Assembly (NCBI GenBank): GCA_934718085.1
Contig: CAKUZL010000001.1
Span: 325,635-389,634, forward strand
Reading direction: 5' to 3'
DNA: 64,000 bases
DNA from: an uncultured Candidatus Melainabacteria bacterium
GTDB lineage: Bacteria > Cyanobacteriota > Vampirovibrionia > Gastranaerophilales > Gastranaerophilaceae
The position numbers were made by a program, and so were the translations under genes. The notes beneath the pieces were generated by a model. It ran no database searches, was not told the origin of the DNA, and saw only the letters and a list, made by a program, of their open reading frames with translations. Positions 26,896 to 34,712 of this stretch are shown here, one piece after another; within the stretch, counting starts at the first letter, position 1; each line of letters begins with the position of its first letter.

Positions 26896-27896
26896 GCAAA
26901 AAAGTTTTGATTTCGGGGTATTACGGGTTTGACAATTTCGGCGACGAGGCGGTTTTGACCGTTTTAACGAAATTTTTAAAGGATTTAGGACTTTCCGAAA
27001 TAACCGTTTTTTCGTCCAATCCTTCGAAAACCGCGGAGAATTGTGGCGTGAAAAGTGCGTACACATTCGATTACCCGAATGTTGTGAAAACGGTTTGGAA
27101 AAACGACGTGCTGATTTCGGGCGGAGGCAGTCTGCTTCAAGACGTTACCAGTGTAAAAAGCGTTTTGTACTATCTTTTTGTAATTTTTACGGCTTTGATT
27201 TTTCGAAAGGACGTAGTCGTGTTCGCACAGGGTATCGGTCCGTTAAATAATCCTTTTGCGCGGTTTTTGACGTTTTTTGCTCTGAAAAAATGTAAACTTG
27301 TTTCGGTTCGTGACTTCAAAAGTTTAGAAGCCTTGAAATCCCAAGGTATTTCGGCTGAAAAAGTTGTCGATCCCGTGTGGAATTTGAGTTTTGACGGAAC
27401 CAAAATTCCGGGATCCGTCGGAGTTCAGCTTCGAAAATTTAAAAATCTCCCTGCCGATTTTTTACACGTTCTTGCAATTTCCGTCGCCGAAAATTATAAA
27501 CATAAAACAATTAAAATCTTTCAGCTTCAAAATTCCGAAGATGAAGAAATTTGCGAAAATTTCCGTGAATTATTGTCTAAAAACGGCGTAAATGCTGAAA
27601 TTGTGCCGTACCGGGACGTAAATTCCGCCGCAAATGATTTAGCCTCGGTCGAAACGCTTATTGCGATGCGCTTTCACGCTTGTTTGGTCGGTGTGAACGC
27701 AAACGTGAAAGTTTTACCGATTGTTTACGACAAAAAAGTTAAAAAACTTGCCGACGAGTGCGGTTTAAAATTCAGAATTTATCCCAATTCCAAAAATATT
27801 CGGTCAACCGTTTCCGATTTTGTAAAATCCGATTTTTCGGGCGAAAAACAGGTTTTCGATTTTTCTCCGTATGAAGAATTTTTCAATAGTAAATAG
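26892..27896 (+). CDS. csaB: Polysaccharide pyruvyltransferase, CsaB type
   Basis: This is a 334-residue enzyme that transfers pyruvate from phosphoenolpyruvate to a cell-wall sugar; in other bacteria the ketal serves as an anchor for SLH-domain surface proteins. Diagnostic blocks are SGYYGFDNFGDEAVL at the start, VLISGGGSLLQDVTS, VVVFAQGIGPLNNP, SVRDFKS and MRFHACLVGVNANVKVLPIVYD. The start is TTG, overlapping the kinase stop (TTGA), with GAGG upstream. Cyanobacteria pair CsaB with SLH-domain porins; no SLH protein is in this window. Followed by a bidirectional terminator. Confidence 0.9.
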   Translation: MSKKVLISGYYGFDNFGDEAVLTVLTKFLKDLGLSEITVFSSNPSKTAENCGVKSAYTFDYPNVVKTVWKNDVLISGGGSLLQDVTSVKSVLYYLFVIFTALIFRKDVVVFAQGIGPLNNPFARFLTFFALKKCKLVSVRDFKSLEALKSQGISAEKVVDPVWNLSFDGTKIPGSVGVQLRKFKNLPADFLHVLAISVAENYKHKTIKIFQLQNSEDEEICENFRELLSKNGVNAEIVPYRDVNSAANDLASVETLIAMRFHACLVGVNANVKVLPIVYDKKVKKLADECGLKFRIYPNSKNIRSTVSDFVKSDFSGEKQVFDFSPYEEFFNSK

Positions 27897-27993
27897 TTTA
27901 ATTTTTTTAGTCGAAGTCAGGGATTTTGTTTGAATATTTGGATTTGATATGGTCTACGGTTTTGTCGGCAGTATGATAATTGATATTTTTTAT

Positions 27994-28025
27994 CAAAAAA
28001 AGGAACCTCTCGGTTCCTTTTTTTC
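27994..28025. terminator. Bidirectional terminator between csaB and rpsG
   Basis: GGAACC (28002-28007), loop TCTC, GGTTCC (28012-28017), flanked by an A-run on the left and a T-run on the right. It therefore works for both convergent transcripts. Confidence 0.9.
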
Positions 28026-28049
28026 TCGCGTTTATTTTATTATATAAAA

Positions 28050-28520
28050 TTAGTATCTGTAATGAGCGAAAGCTTTGTTTGCTTCAGCCATTTTGTGTGC
28101 TTCGTCTTTCTTTTTGCAAGCCGCACCTACGCCGTTTGCCGCATCGGTCAATTCTGCGCAAAGTTTTTCGACCATTGATTTTCCGGAGCGTTTTTTAGCT
28201 GCGTCAATCAACCACGACGAACCCAAAGCCATACCTCTGTCGGGTTTTACGTCGAGAGGAACTTGGTAAGTCGAACCGCCGATTCTTCTTGCTTTAACTT
28301 CCAGCAAAGGAGTAGCGTTGGTAAGAGCTTTTTTGAAGACTTCCATAGCATCTTCTTTTGTTTTTTCGTGAATTCTGTCCAACGTGGTATAGAAAATTCT
28401 TTCCGCGAGGGATTTTTTACCTCTTCTCATAAGGCGGTTGATGAATTTCGAGATATCAACGCTGTTGTATACCGGATCCGGAGCCGGAGTTCTTCTTTCG
28501 GGTTTACTTCTTCTTGACAT
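28050..28520 (-). CDS. rpsG: Ribosomal protein uS7
   Basis: This is a 156-residue 30S protein that nucleates the 16S rRNA head domain. It begins MSRRSKPERRTPAPDPVYNS. KFINRLMRRGKKSLAERIFY and GGSTYQVPLDVKPDRGMALGSSWLIDAAKKR are fully typical. It lies 14 bp after rpsL on the same strand. The usual next genes, fusA and tuf, are not here; the operon ends at a terminator. Confidence 0.98.
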   Translation of the reverse strand: MSRRSKPERRTPAPDPVYNSVDISKFINRLMRRGKKSLAERIFYTTLDRIHEKTKEDAMEVFKKALTNATPLLEVKARRIGGSTYQVPLDVKPDRGMALGSSWLIDAAKKRSGKSMVEKLCAELTDAANGVGAACKKKDEAHKMAEANKAFAHYRY

Positions 28521-28534
28521 TATTACCTCACTTA

Positions 28535-28915
28535 TTATTTCTTAGCTTTTGCTTTTTTCGCACCGTACTTGGAACGACTTTGAGCTCTGTTTGCGACACC
28601 CGCAGTATCCAAAGTACCTCTGATGATGTGGTATCTTACCCCCGGAAGGTCCTTGACCCTGCCGCCTCTGATGAGAACAACGCTGTGTTCTTGGAGGTTG
28701 TGTCCGATACCGGGGATGTATGAAGTAACTTCAAACCCGTTTGTCAATCTTACACGAGCGACCTTTCTCAATGCCGAGTTAGGTTTTTTCGGTGTAGTTG
28801 TATAAACTCTTGTGCAAACTCCGCGTTTTTGGGGGCAATTTGCCAGAGCCGGTGATTTAGTTTTATAAGTTGATTTTTTACGTTCTTTACGTACCAATTG
28901 TGCAATAGTAGGCAT
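28535..28915 (-). CDS. rpsL: Ribosomal protein uS12
   Basis: This is a 126-residue 30S decoding-centre protein, beginning MPTIAQLVRKERK at the ATG behind AAAGGAG; an in-frame ATG 11 codons upstream is rejected because it precedes the ribosome-binding site. The streptomycin-site blocks TTPKKPNSALRKVARVRL and RGGRVKDLPGVRYHI carry the sensitive-type lysines. First gene of a two-gene str operon. Confidence 0.98.
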   Translation of the reverse strand: MPTIAQLVRKERKKSTYKTKSPALANCPQKRGVCTRVYTTTPKKPNSALRKVARVRLTNGFEVTSYIPGIGHNLQEHSVVLIRGGRVKDLPGVRYHIIRGTLDTAGVANRAQSRSKYGAKKAKAKK

Positions 28916-28938
28916 GTTTTCTCCTTTTAGGGTCAATT

Positions 28939-28970
28939 GCCGAATCAAGCAACTCGCGGTTGATTTCGGC
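28939..28970 (-). promoter_or_regulatory. Hairpin in the rpsL leader, possible r-protein autoregulation site
   Basis: GCCGAA-TCAA pairs with TTGA-TTCGGC across an 11-base loop with a single bulged base, between the promoter and the rpsL ribosome-binding site. Many ribosomal operons use such leader structures for feedback; function here is inferred from position only. Confidence 0.45.
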
Positions 28971-29029
28971 TTTACCCGCCTTTATATCCTAAGACAAATT
29001 TTGCATGACAAAATTCATCGTATATATCT

Positions 29030-29058
29030 ATTAAACTTTAAGCAAACTTACTTGTCAA
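29030..29058 (-). promoter_or_regulatory. Promoter of rpsL-rpsG
   Basis: On the minus strand: perfect -35 TTGACA (29053-29058), 17-bp spacer, -10 TTTAAT (29030-29035). It gives a leader of about 108 bases. Confidence 0.75.
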
Positions 29059-29110
29059 CACTTGCGGCGCTTTATTCCGGATTGTTTTTAAAATTTCTTA
29101 ACGAAAAATT

Positions 29111-29446
29111 TTATTTGTTTAAAGCTCTTTTCAGCGCGACCTCGAGAGTTTTGATTTTGTTCTCGAGAGCTTCTATTCTGTCGTTTTTTGCCTCCGTTGC
29201 GACCGAATTCTTTTCGTATTCGTTTTTGTAAGAATTCAGTGCGGAATTCTTTACTGTTTCTCGGACGGACGAAAGGCAATATTCCGTCAATACGCCGACA
29301 GCGTACGATATCAGCGCGATTATCGGAATTTGCATGCAAATAAATTTTGTTTGCAGCGAGCTTTCGGGCAGGAAGTTTGCGTATAAAAACAGGCAAAGTC
29401 CCGCATTTATTATTATTGTTGCCGTAACGGCGAAAATTTTGTTCAT
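29111..29446 (-). CDS. Small two-helix membrane protein with C-terminal coiled coil
   Basis: This 111-residue protein has two hydrophobic helices (about 5-25 and 37-58) and a charged helical tail (EALENKIKTLEVALKRAL) likely to form a coiled coil. The layout resembles LapA-domain proteins, but the match is only general. Its ATG overlaps the RluD-type stop by four bases (ATGA), so it is the last gene of the lspA operon. Function unknown. Confidence 0.75.
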   Translation of the reverse strand: MNKIFAVTATIIINAGLCLFLYANFLPESSLQTKFICMQIPIIALISYAVGVLTEYCLSSVRETVKNSALNSYKNEYEKNSVATEAKNDRIEALENKIKTLEVALKRALNK

Positions 29447-30357
29447 TTTAAGACCCTCGAAAAGTTTAATGTTTTTATGATATCATCATCCGGCGGAATT
29501 TCAAGTTCGACGGGTTCGGTTTTCCCGAACGGCAAAAATTCCAGCCTGTATGCCTGCAAAACCTGCTCGGTGGTTTTAACCTTTATTTTTAGTCCTCCGT
29601 ATAAAGAGTCGTTGATTATCGGATGCCCGATATATGCCGAATGAACTCTTATTTGGTGCGTTCGCCCGGTTTCGAGACGAAAATTTACGTATGCCGAATT
29701 TTTAAACCTTTCGATGACCTTCATGTGCGTTACGGAAGGCTTTCCGTCCTTATCAACGCAAAATTTCGCGGGTTTTTTTTTGTTTCGTGCAATCGGAGCA
29801 TCTATCGTAATTTCGTCTTCATTCGGATTTCCCGTCACTACCGCGCGATAAATCCGTATTGCGGTTTTTGTTTTTATCTGATTTGTCAAATACTCGTGTG
29901 CGGCGTTGGTTTTGGCAATCATCAACAATCCCGAAGTGTTTTTGTCGAGGCGATGCAAAATCCCGGGGCGCATATATCCGTTTATATCCGAAAGCCCGTT
30001 TCTGCCGTACTTTTCGAGAAGCGCGTTCACCAAAGTTCCCGTAAATTCTTTCGTCGTCGGATGAGTGAGCATGTTTTTCGGCTTGTTCACGACGAGCATG
30101 GTTTCGTCTTCGTAAACAATTTCTATGTCAATATTTTCGGGTAAAATTTCGGGTTCGTCGTTTTCTTCGAGCAAAATTTCGACGACATCGCCTTTTGCCA
30201 CACAAGATGAAGCTTTCGCCGTTTTTCCGTTAATTGTCACGACTCCGCCGTTCAAAAAATTTTTTATCCCCGAGCGTGTTATTTTTTCGATGTTTTGCGC
30301 CAAAAAAACGTCGGCTCGCGTTTTTGTATCTTCTTCGCACACAAAAACTTTTTTCAT
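29443..30357 (-). CDS. RluD-type 23S rRNA pseudouridine synthase
   Basis: This 304-residue enzyme has an N-terminal S4 RNA-binding domain (about 12-65) and an RluA-family catalytic domain. HRLDKNTSGLL contains the catalytic Asp138. Further landmarks are LVVNKPKNMLTHPT, RIYRAVVTGNP and ETGRTHQIRVH. Downstream of lspA, as in many bacteria, which supports RluD. ATGA overlaps link it to lspA before it and the small membrane protein after it. Confidence 0.93.
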   Translation of the reverse strand: MKKVFVCEEDTKTRADVFLAQNIEKITRSGIKNFLNGGVVTINGKTAKASSCVAKGDVVEILLEENDEPEILPENIDIEIVYEDETMLVVNKPKNMLTHPTTKEFTGTLVNALLEKYGRNGLSDINGYMRPGILHRLDKNTSGLLMIAKTNAAHEYLTNQIKTKTAIRIYRAVVTGNPNEDEITIDAPIARNKKKPAKFCVDKDGKPSVTHMKVIERFKNSAYVNFRLETGRTHQIRVHSAYIGHPIINDSLYGGLKIKVKTTEQVLQAYRLEFLPFGKTEPVELEIPPDDDIIKTLNFSRVLK

Positions 30358-30845
30358 TTGTCGAGCCTTTTTTCGGATTTGTTAAAAAGCGTTGCGGCGC
30401 AAAGTATTCCCGCTCCGGTTGTAATTGCGATATCGTAAAAATTGAATACGGGAAAATTTACAAAAGTTAATTTTATGTAATCGAAAACGTACCCGTTAAT
30501 CAGTCGTTCTGCCGCATTTCCGCACATTCCGGCGCAAAACAGCACGGCTCCCGTTTTAAAAAATGTTGAAAATTTTTCCTTTGCCGTGAAAGCTCCGTAT
30601 ACAAAAAACGAACACGTCAATAATGCGAAAAGTCCCAACAAAAAAGCTTTTCCTCCGAATAACCCGAATGCGGCACCCGTATTATGTGCAAACGCCGCGG
30701 ATATTCCGACTTTGGCAAGCATTCCCGCGTGGTTCGGGGCAAAAGCAAGCCAAAACTTTTGAATTTCCGTGATTACTGTGCAAACGACCGGCAGAAGCAG
30801 CAAAAACAAAATTCCCTGTTTGAATCGGATTTTATTTTGACGCAT
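30354..30845 (-). CDS. lspA: Lipoprotein signal peptidase
   Basis: This is a 163-residue four-helix aspartyl protease of the inner membrane that removes lipoprotein signal peptides. NTGAAFGLFG (55-64), the catalytic Asp122 in GYVFDYI and Asp138 in FNFYDIAIT are in place. The usual FNxAD is FNFYD here. I start at the ATG behind GGAG; an ATG seven codons upstream lies deeper in the previous gene. It overlaps that gene by 14 bases. Confidence 0.92.
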   Translation of the reverse strand: MRQNKIRFKQGILFLLLLPVVCTVITEIQKFWLAFAPNHAGMLAKVGISAAFAHNTGAAFGLFGGKAFLLGLFALLTCSFFVYGAFTAKEKFSTFFKTGAVLFCAGMCGNAAERLINGYVFDYIKLTFVNFPVFNFYDIAITTGAGILCAATLFNKSEKRLDK

Positions 30846-31728
30846 TAACCGCTCCGTTTTGAACATTGACCCTTCTCATCACACATTCGCTTCCCGTAAG
30901 CTTGAGATTTACTTTGCCTTCCGAGACCACTGCGTCCGTCAGTCCGACGGTTGCCGTGACATACTGATTTCTTCCGCTTGTTGTCGCCGTAAGAACTCTT
31001 TCCAAAGTCCCTTCGTCCTTTATCGATCTGAAAACGGGGTCATCGGTCTTCATCGGGTACAAATAATCGCCTGCTGCAAGCGAACCGAGTGCAAACATAT
31101 TTTTCGGAACGTTTACCTTCAATGTTGCGGTATAAGTTTTTCCTGCTCTGATGTCCGAAGGTGCGGTCAAAAACATGTCGACGTTTTTGGCGGAACCGTA
31201 AGCCACGAAGGCATATTCGTCCATCGTTACCGCTGACGTGATTTTCCATTTGTTGTCGATTTTTGTCAAAAAGTAATAAATATTCGCGTATGACGAAAAA
31301 TCGCCCGTGTCTTGAATTACGTCGTCGGCGAGCTTTGTTTGTGCCTTAAAAGTTTCGGCGGTCAGCACGGTTGCGTAATTTCCGTTGACGGACACAAGTT
31401 TCACTTCCGTTTTGCATTTCGCTTTATCGTACGAATTTACGGAGTCCTTCATTGCGCCGAAAAACGTGTCGTAATCGAATCCGTCGTTATTTATAAAGCT
31501 TTTGTCGAAAAATGTTTGAATCTTTTCGACATCGCCTTTTTCGGAGTATTTATCGATTTTTTCGAAAATATTTCTGATTTTTGTTTCCGGATTTCCGTCG
31601 AAAATTTTTCCGAAACCTATCGACGCGATATGTTCTTCGAGTTCTTCGTCCGACAGGCAAAAACCTTGCGAATTTGTCAGTAAAAGTGCCGTTAACGCAA
31701 GAATTGTCGCCGTTTTAAATTTTTTCAT
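30832..31728 (-). CDS. Secreted protein of unknown function (298 aa)
   Basis: A signal peptide (MKKFKTATILALTALLLTNSQG) is followed by two domains. The first (about 45-185) has the feel of an NTF2-like fold: helices, then NGNYATVLTAETFKA and YFLTKIDNKWKITSA strands. The second (about 190-285) is beta-rich and Ig-like (KTYTATLKVNVPKNMFALGSL). No catalytic motif is seen. The start has GAGG at good spacing. It overlaps the PQ-loop gene by 14 bases and lspA by 14. Confidence 0.7.
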   Translation of the reverse strand: MKKFKTATILALTALLLTNSQGFCLSDEELEEHIASIGFGKIFDGNPETKIRNIFEKIDKYSEKGDVEKIQTFFDKSFINNDGFDYDTFFGAMKDSVNSYDKAKCKTEVKLVSVNGNYATVLTAETFKAQTKLADDVIQDTGDFSSYANIYYFLTKIDNKWKITSAVTMDEYAFVAYGSAKNVDMFLTAPSDIRAGKTYTATLKVNVPKNMFALGSLAAGDYLYPMKTDDPVFRSIKDEGTLERVLTATTSGRNQYVTATVGLTDAVVSEGKVNLKLTGSECVMRRVNVQNGAVNASK

Positions 31729-32029
31729 TTTTTACCTCGTTTTTTTTCGAAAAAACAAATATCATGACAAGTTCCGCCAAGACCAAAACAAAGTTCAAAA
31801 AGTACAACCAAAAGACAAAATCAAGGTTGTGTAAAACTTTGTGAACCATGCCGCAAAGATAACCGAGCAAAATCAATGAATAAAAACGTTTGCTTTTGCC
31901 GTTAACTTCCCGAGTTTTCATCGTTTTAACCAAAGAAAAAGGCCAGCTTGCGCCGAAACAAACAAGCATGCCCGCTTCGAAAAAACTCATTGAATGAAGA
32001 GAAAAACTTTGTAAAATAATACTTTCCAT
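31715..32029 (-). CDS. Small PQ-loop/SWEET-like membrane protein (104 aa)
   Basis: Three hydrophobic segments are seen. GMLVCFGASWPFSLVKTMKTREVNGKSKRFYSLILLGYLCGM fits the half-size PQ-loop (SemiSWEET-like) pattern, with the tryptophan-proline pair in helix 1. Half-size members dimerise to move small solutes. The substrate is unknown. First gene of the operon leading into lspA; start ATG with AAGG upstream. Confidence 0.6.
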   Translation of the reverse strand: MESIILQSFSLHSMSFFEAGMLVCFGASWPFSLVKTMKTREVNGKSKRFYSLILLGYLCGMVHKVLHNLDFVFWLYFLNFVLVLAELVMIFVFSKKNEVKNEKI

Positions 32030-32149
32030 ACTTCGCCTTCTTTCCTTTTTCGGTATTTTTTTTGACCGAACTCAACTTCATTTTATCACAAATTTTTTTG
32101 TTATATCATTATTTCACAACATAGTAAAATACGAAAAAAGGACGAAAAA

Positions 32150-32905
32150 ATGCTGTTGACATGCGACATCGGAAATACCAACATAACCTGCGGGATTTGG
32201 GACGGCGAAGTTTTAACGAAAAAATTTGCCGCACCTTCGAATATTTCCCGAAAAGACGAGATGAAAGAAATTTTTAAGTCGGAACTTTCGGATTTTTCGG
32301 TCGGCGAAACGGCGGTTGCGAGTGTTGTTCCCGAAATGACGCCGATTTTTGTCGAGTTTATAAAAGGTTTTACGGGCGTTTCTCCTTTTGTCGTAACTCC
32401 CGACGTCAAAACCGGGCTTAATACAAGGTTTCCCGCCGATTCCGAAATCGGGGCGGACAGGCTTTGCAATGCCGCCGCGACCGTTAATTTATACGGATTT
32501 CCCGTTTTGATTGCCGACTTCGGAACGGCGACGACTTTCGACATTATCGACATCGAAAAAGAATTTATCGGAGGCATAATCGCGCCCGGCGTAAAGCTTC
32601 AGGCTGATTCTCTCTACAATTACGCCGCACAACTTCCGAAAATCGATCTCTCTCTTCCCCGAGCTTTTATCGGCAGAAACACTGTTGACGAAATGCTTTC
32701 GGGTATCGTGAACGGTCATGCCGCTATGGTTGAAAAAATGTTCGAAAATTGTAAAAACGAATTGGGCTACGACCTGATTACCGTTGCGACAGGCGGATAT
32801 TCGACCCTTATTTACGAAGCTTTGGAAAAAAAGCCCGATTTTTGCGTTCCCGATTTGACACTCTCCGGCTTAAAAGAACTTTACAAACTTAACGTAAAAT
32901 GTTAA
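32150..32905 (+). CDS. coaX: Type III pantothenate kinase
   Basis: This is a 251-residue ASKHA-fold kinase catalysing the first step of coenzyme A synthesis. DIGNTNI (6-12) is the phosphate-binding motif; TPDVKTGLNTRFP, EIGADRLCNAAA and IADFGTATTFDII are the other signature blocks, with GGIIAPGV following. Start ATG behind AGGA. It is divergent from the PQ-loop operon; the thioredoxin-like gene follows after 39 bp. Confidence 0.97.
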   Translation: MLLTCDIGNTNITCGIWDGEVLTKKFAAPSNISRKDEMKEIFKSELSDFSVGETAVASVVPEMTPIFVEFIKGFTGVSPFVVTPDVKTGLNTRFPADSEIGADRLCNAAATVNLYGFPVLIADFGTATTFDIIDIEKEFIGGIIAPGVKLQADSLYNYAAQLPKIDLSLPRAFIGRNTVDEMLSGIVNGHAAMVEKMFENCKNELGYDLITVATGGYSTLIYEALEKKPDFCVPDLTLSGLKELYKLNVKC

Positions 32906-32944
32906 TATAAATCTCGTGAATTTTAGTCAATGAATGAGGTTTTT

Positions 32945-33457
32945 ATGGAAGAGACCAAAAAAGAATGCTGCTGCAAAAAACATCTGAAATGTATAGTTTT
33001 GGGATTAATTCTTATTTTTTCGATTACTTCGACCGTTATGTCCTGCGTCGTGAACTATAAAATCGACAAAATGTCTTCGCCGACAATCGGAAAACAAAAA
33101 GAAAAACCTTCTATTACCAGAAAATATGCAAAAAAACACCGTTATTCCGAAGCAAAGGCAACCGGAAAGCCCATGCTCGTACTCTTTTACGCGGATTGGT
33201 GCGGGTATTGCCAAAATTTCGCTCCGAAATTCGATGCTTTGATAAAACAAAAAGATATCAAGAAAAATTTTGCTCCGGCGTATGTTAACGCGGAATTCAG
33301 AAAAAATGCGGATCTGGTCAAAGAATACGGTGTGGAAGGTTTTCCGACTTTGTTTGTCGTAAACGGCGACAAAAAAGTTAAAATCGACAATTCCGTTATG
33401 TTCGATGAGTCGAAAGATGCTTTGAAAAACGCGATAAACGACGCTTTGAAACAATAA
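32945..33457 (+). CDS. Membrane-anchored thioredoxin-like protein
   Basis: This 170-residue protein starts with a cysteine-rich cytoplasmic stub (KKECCCKKHLKC), one membrane helix (about 17-36), a basic linker and a thioredoxin fold. The active site is WCGYC (Cys86, Cys89), with the cis-proline in GFPTLFVV. The catalytic domain should face the periplasm, where it could reduce or oxidise disulfides. I start at the ATG behind GAGG; an ATG five codons upstream has no such site. Its own terminator follows. Confidence 0.88.
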   Translation: MEETKKECCCKKHLKCIVLGLILIFSITSTVMSCVVNYKIDKMSSPTIGKQKEKPSITRKYAKKHRYSEAKATGKPMLVLFYADWCGYCQNFAPKFDALIKQKDIKKNFAPAYVNAEFRKNADLVKEYGVEGFPTLFVVNGDKKVKIDNSVMFDESKDALKNAINDALKQ

Positions 33458-33480
33458 TATATTTTTTCCGTATAAAATAA

Positions 33481-33518
33481 AAAACGCCCCCGAGAAATGT
33501 TCTTGCGGGCGTTTTTTG
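33481..33518. terminator. Bidirectional terminator after the thioredoxin-like gene
   Basis: AACGCCC (33483-33489) pairs with GGGCGTT (33507-33513), with T-runs reading out on both strands. It serves the plus-strand gene and probably the minus-strand GT9 operon ending at 33711. Confidence 0.85.
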
Positions 33519-33710
33519 TATGTTTTGTAATAAAATCGACGGTTGATTGGACGGGAACGGGAGAACTTTTCTCGTCCGCCCGAAAAGGGTATTTGTGGTG
33601 TTGAAATCTCGTTTGTTTCCGTGTTTACGTATGTTTTTTCACTGACCTTTTCACGGATTTTATTTGTCGTGTCCGTGTATTTTACCCCTGAACCCTTTGA
33701 TGCTGTTGTA

Positions 33711-34712
33711 TTACAGGTTTTCGTGCGTTGAAAACTTCTCGAGAGCTCCGTCTTTTACGATGATTTCAAAAACTTTTTCGGGAGTAATCGCGTCCATGCA
33801 CGGCGAAAATTCTCCGCGTTTTACCTTGCAATACCTTGCTCTGCAAGGGATACAGCCGAGATTATCCGCTTTTACGGAATAATTTTTTTCTCCGACCAAT
33901 CCGGTTCTGTAAATTGCCATTGCTCCGTAAAGAGCTATGCAAACAGGTTTTCGGGTTGCCGTAGCAATATGAAGCGGTCCCGTGTCCGCGCCGATTACGT
34001 ATGTTGCCCGCGAAAACATCGCCGCGCTTTGTAAAATGTCGAATTCTCCTGCAATGACGCGCGTTTTCGGGTGCAAATTCTCAAATTCCGCGAGTCGTTC
34101 TTTTTCGTCCGAACTGCCCGAAAATATTACGGGAACGTTATATTCTTCGATAATTTTGAGAGCAAGTGCTTTGAAATACTCGCTTCGCCATTTTTTGCCT
34201 TCCCTGACGGGTCCCGCCATAGGCGCGATAACGACGAAATTTCCGCTCGGCAGTTTAGGGTCGACTTCTTTGAAAATTTTTTCGGGAATCGTAATTTTCA
34301 GTTCGTTCGTGAATTCAAGCTCGGGATATTCGTTTCCGACGGTGTCAAAAAAGTTTTTCACGGCATGGATGTCCGGATTTTTTTTGTAATTCAATGTTTT
34401 TTCCGCTCCCGTCAAAAACGTTAAAAGTCTTAATTTTGTTGACGGTTGAAGGTTTATGATTAAGTCGAAATTTTCTTTTCTAAGAGAAAGTCCGGTTTTT
34501 ATAACATTTTTGTAATCGTTTTTACCGAAAATCATAACTTCGTCCAAATCGGGGCAAAACTCAATCATTTTTGCGGGGACCTTCCCGGTCAAAAATTTGA
34601 TTTCGGTTTCGGGATGCGCTTGTTTTATCGAATTTGCGACTTTGTAAGTGTGCAAAACGTCTCCGATTGCGCCGAGCCTTATAATCAGGATTTTTTTCGG
34701 AAATTTATTCAT
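33711..34712 (-). CDS. Glycosyltransferase family 9 (heptosyltransferase-like)
   Basis: This 333-residue GT-B enzyme begins ILIIRLGAIGDVLHT, the usual WaaC/WaaF opening. The donor-binding half has VIGADTGPLHIATATRKPVCIALYG. Members add heptose to lipopolysaccharide core; here the sugar is not certain. A short cysteine group near the C-terminus (CIPCRARYCKVKRGEFSPCM) is common in GT9 and may bind metal. The ATG overlaps the ComEC stop by 8 bases. It supports a lipopolysaccharide-type outer membrane. Confidence 0.92.
   Translation of the reverse strand: MNKFPKKILIIRLGAIGDVLHTYKVANSIKQAHPETEIKFLTGKVPAKMIEFCPDLDEVMIFGKNDYKNVIKTGLSLRKENFDLIINLQPSTKLRLLTFLTGAEKTLNYKKNPDIHAVKNFFDTVGNEYPELEFTNELKITIPEKIFKEVDPKLPSGNFVVIAPMAGPVREGKKWRSEYFKALALKIIEEYNVPVIFSGSSDEKERLAEFENLHPKTRVIAGEFDILQSAAMFSRATYVIGADTGPLHIATATRKPVCIALYGAMAIYRTGLVGEKNYSVKADNLGCIPCRARYCKVKRGEFSPCMDAITPEKVFEIIVKDGALEKFSTHENL

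Noticed and set aside
33519..33710. Possible small RNA in the gap after the thioredoxin-like gene
   Set aside because: A short imperfect hairpin is present (about 33549-33575), but I found no promoter or dedicated terminator.
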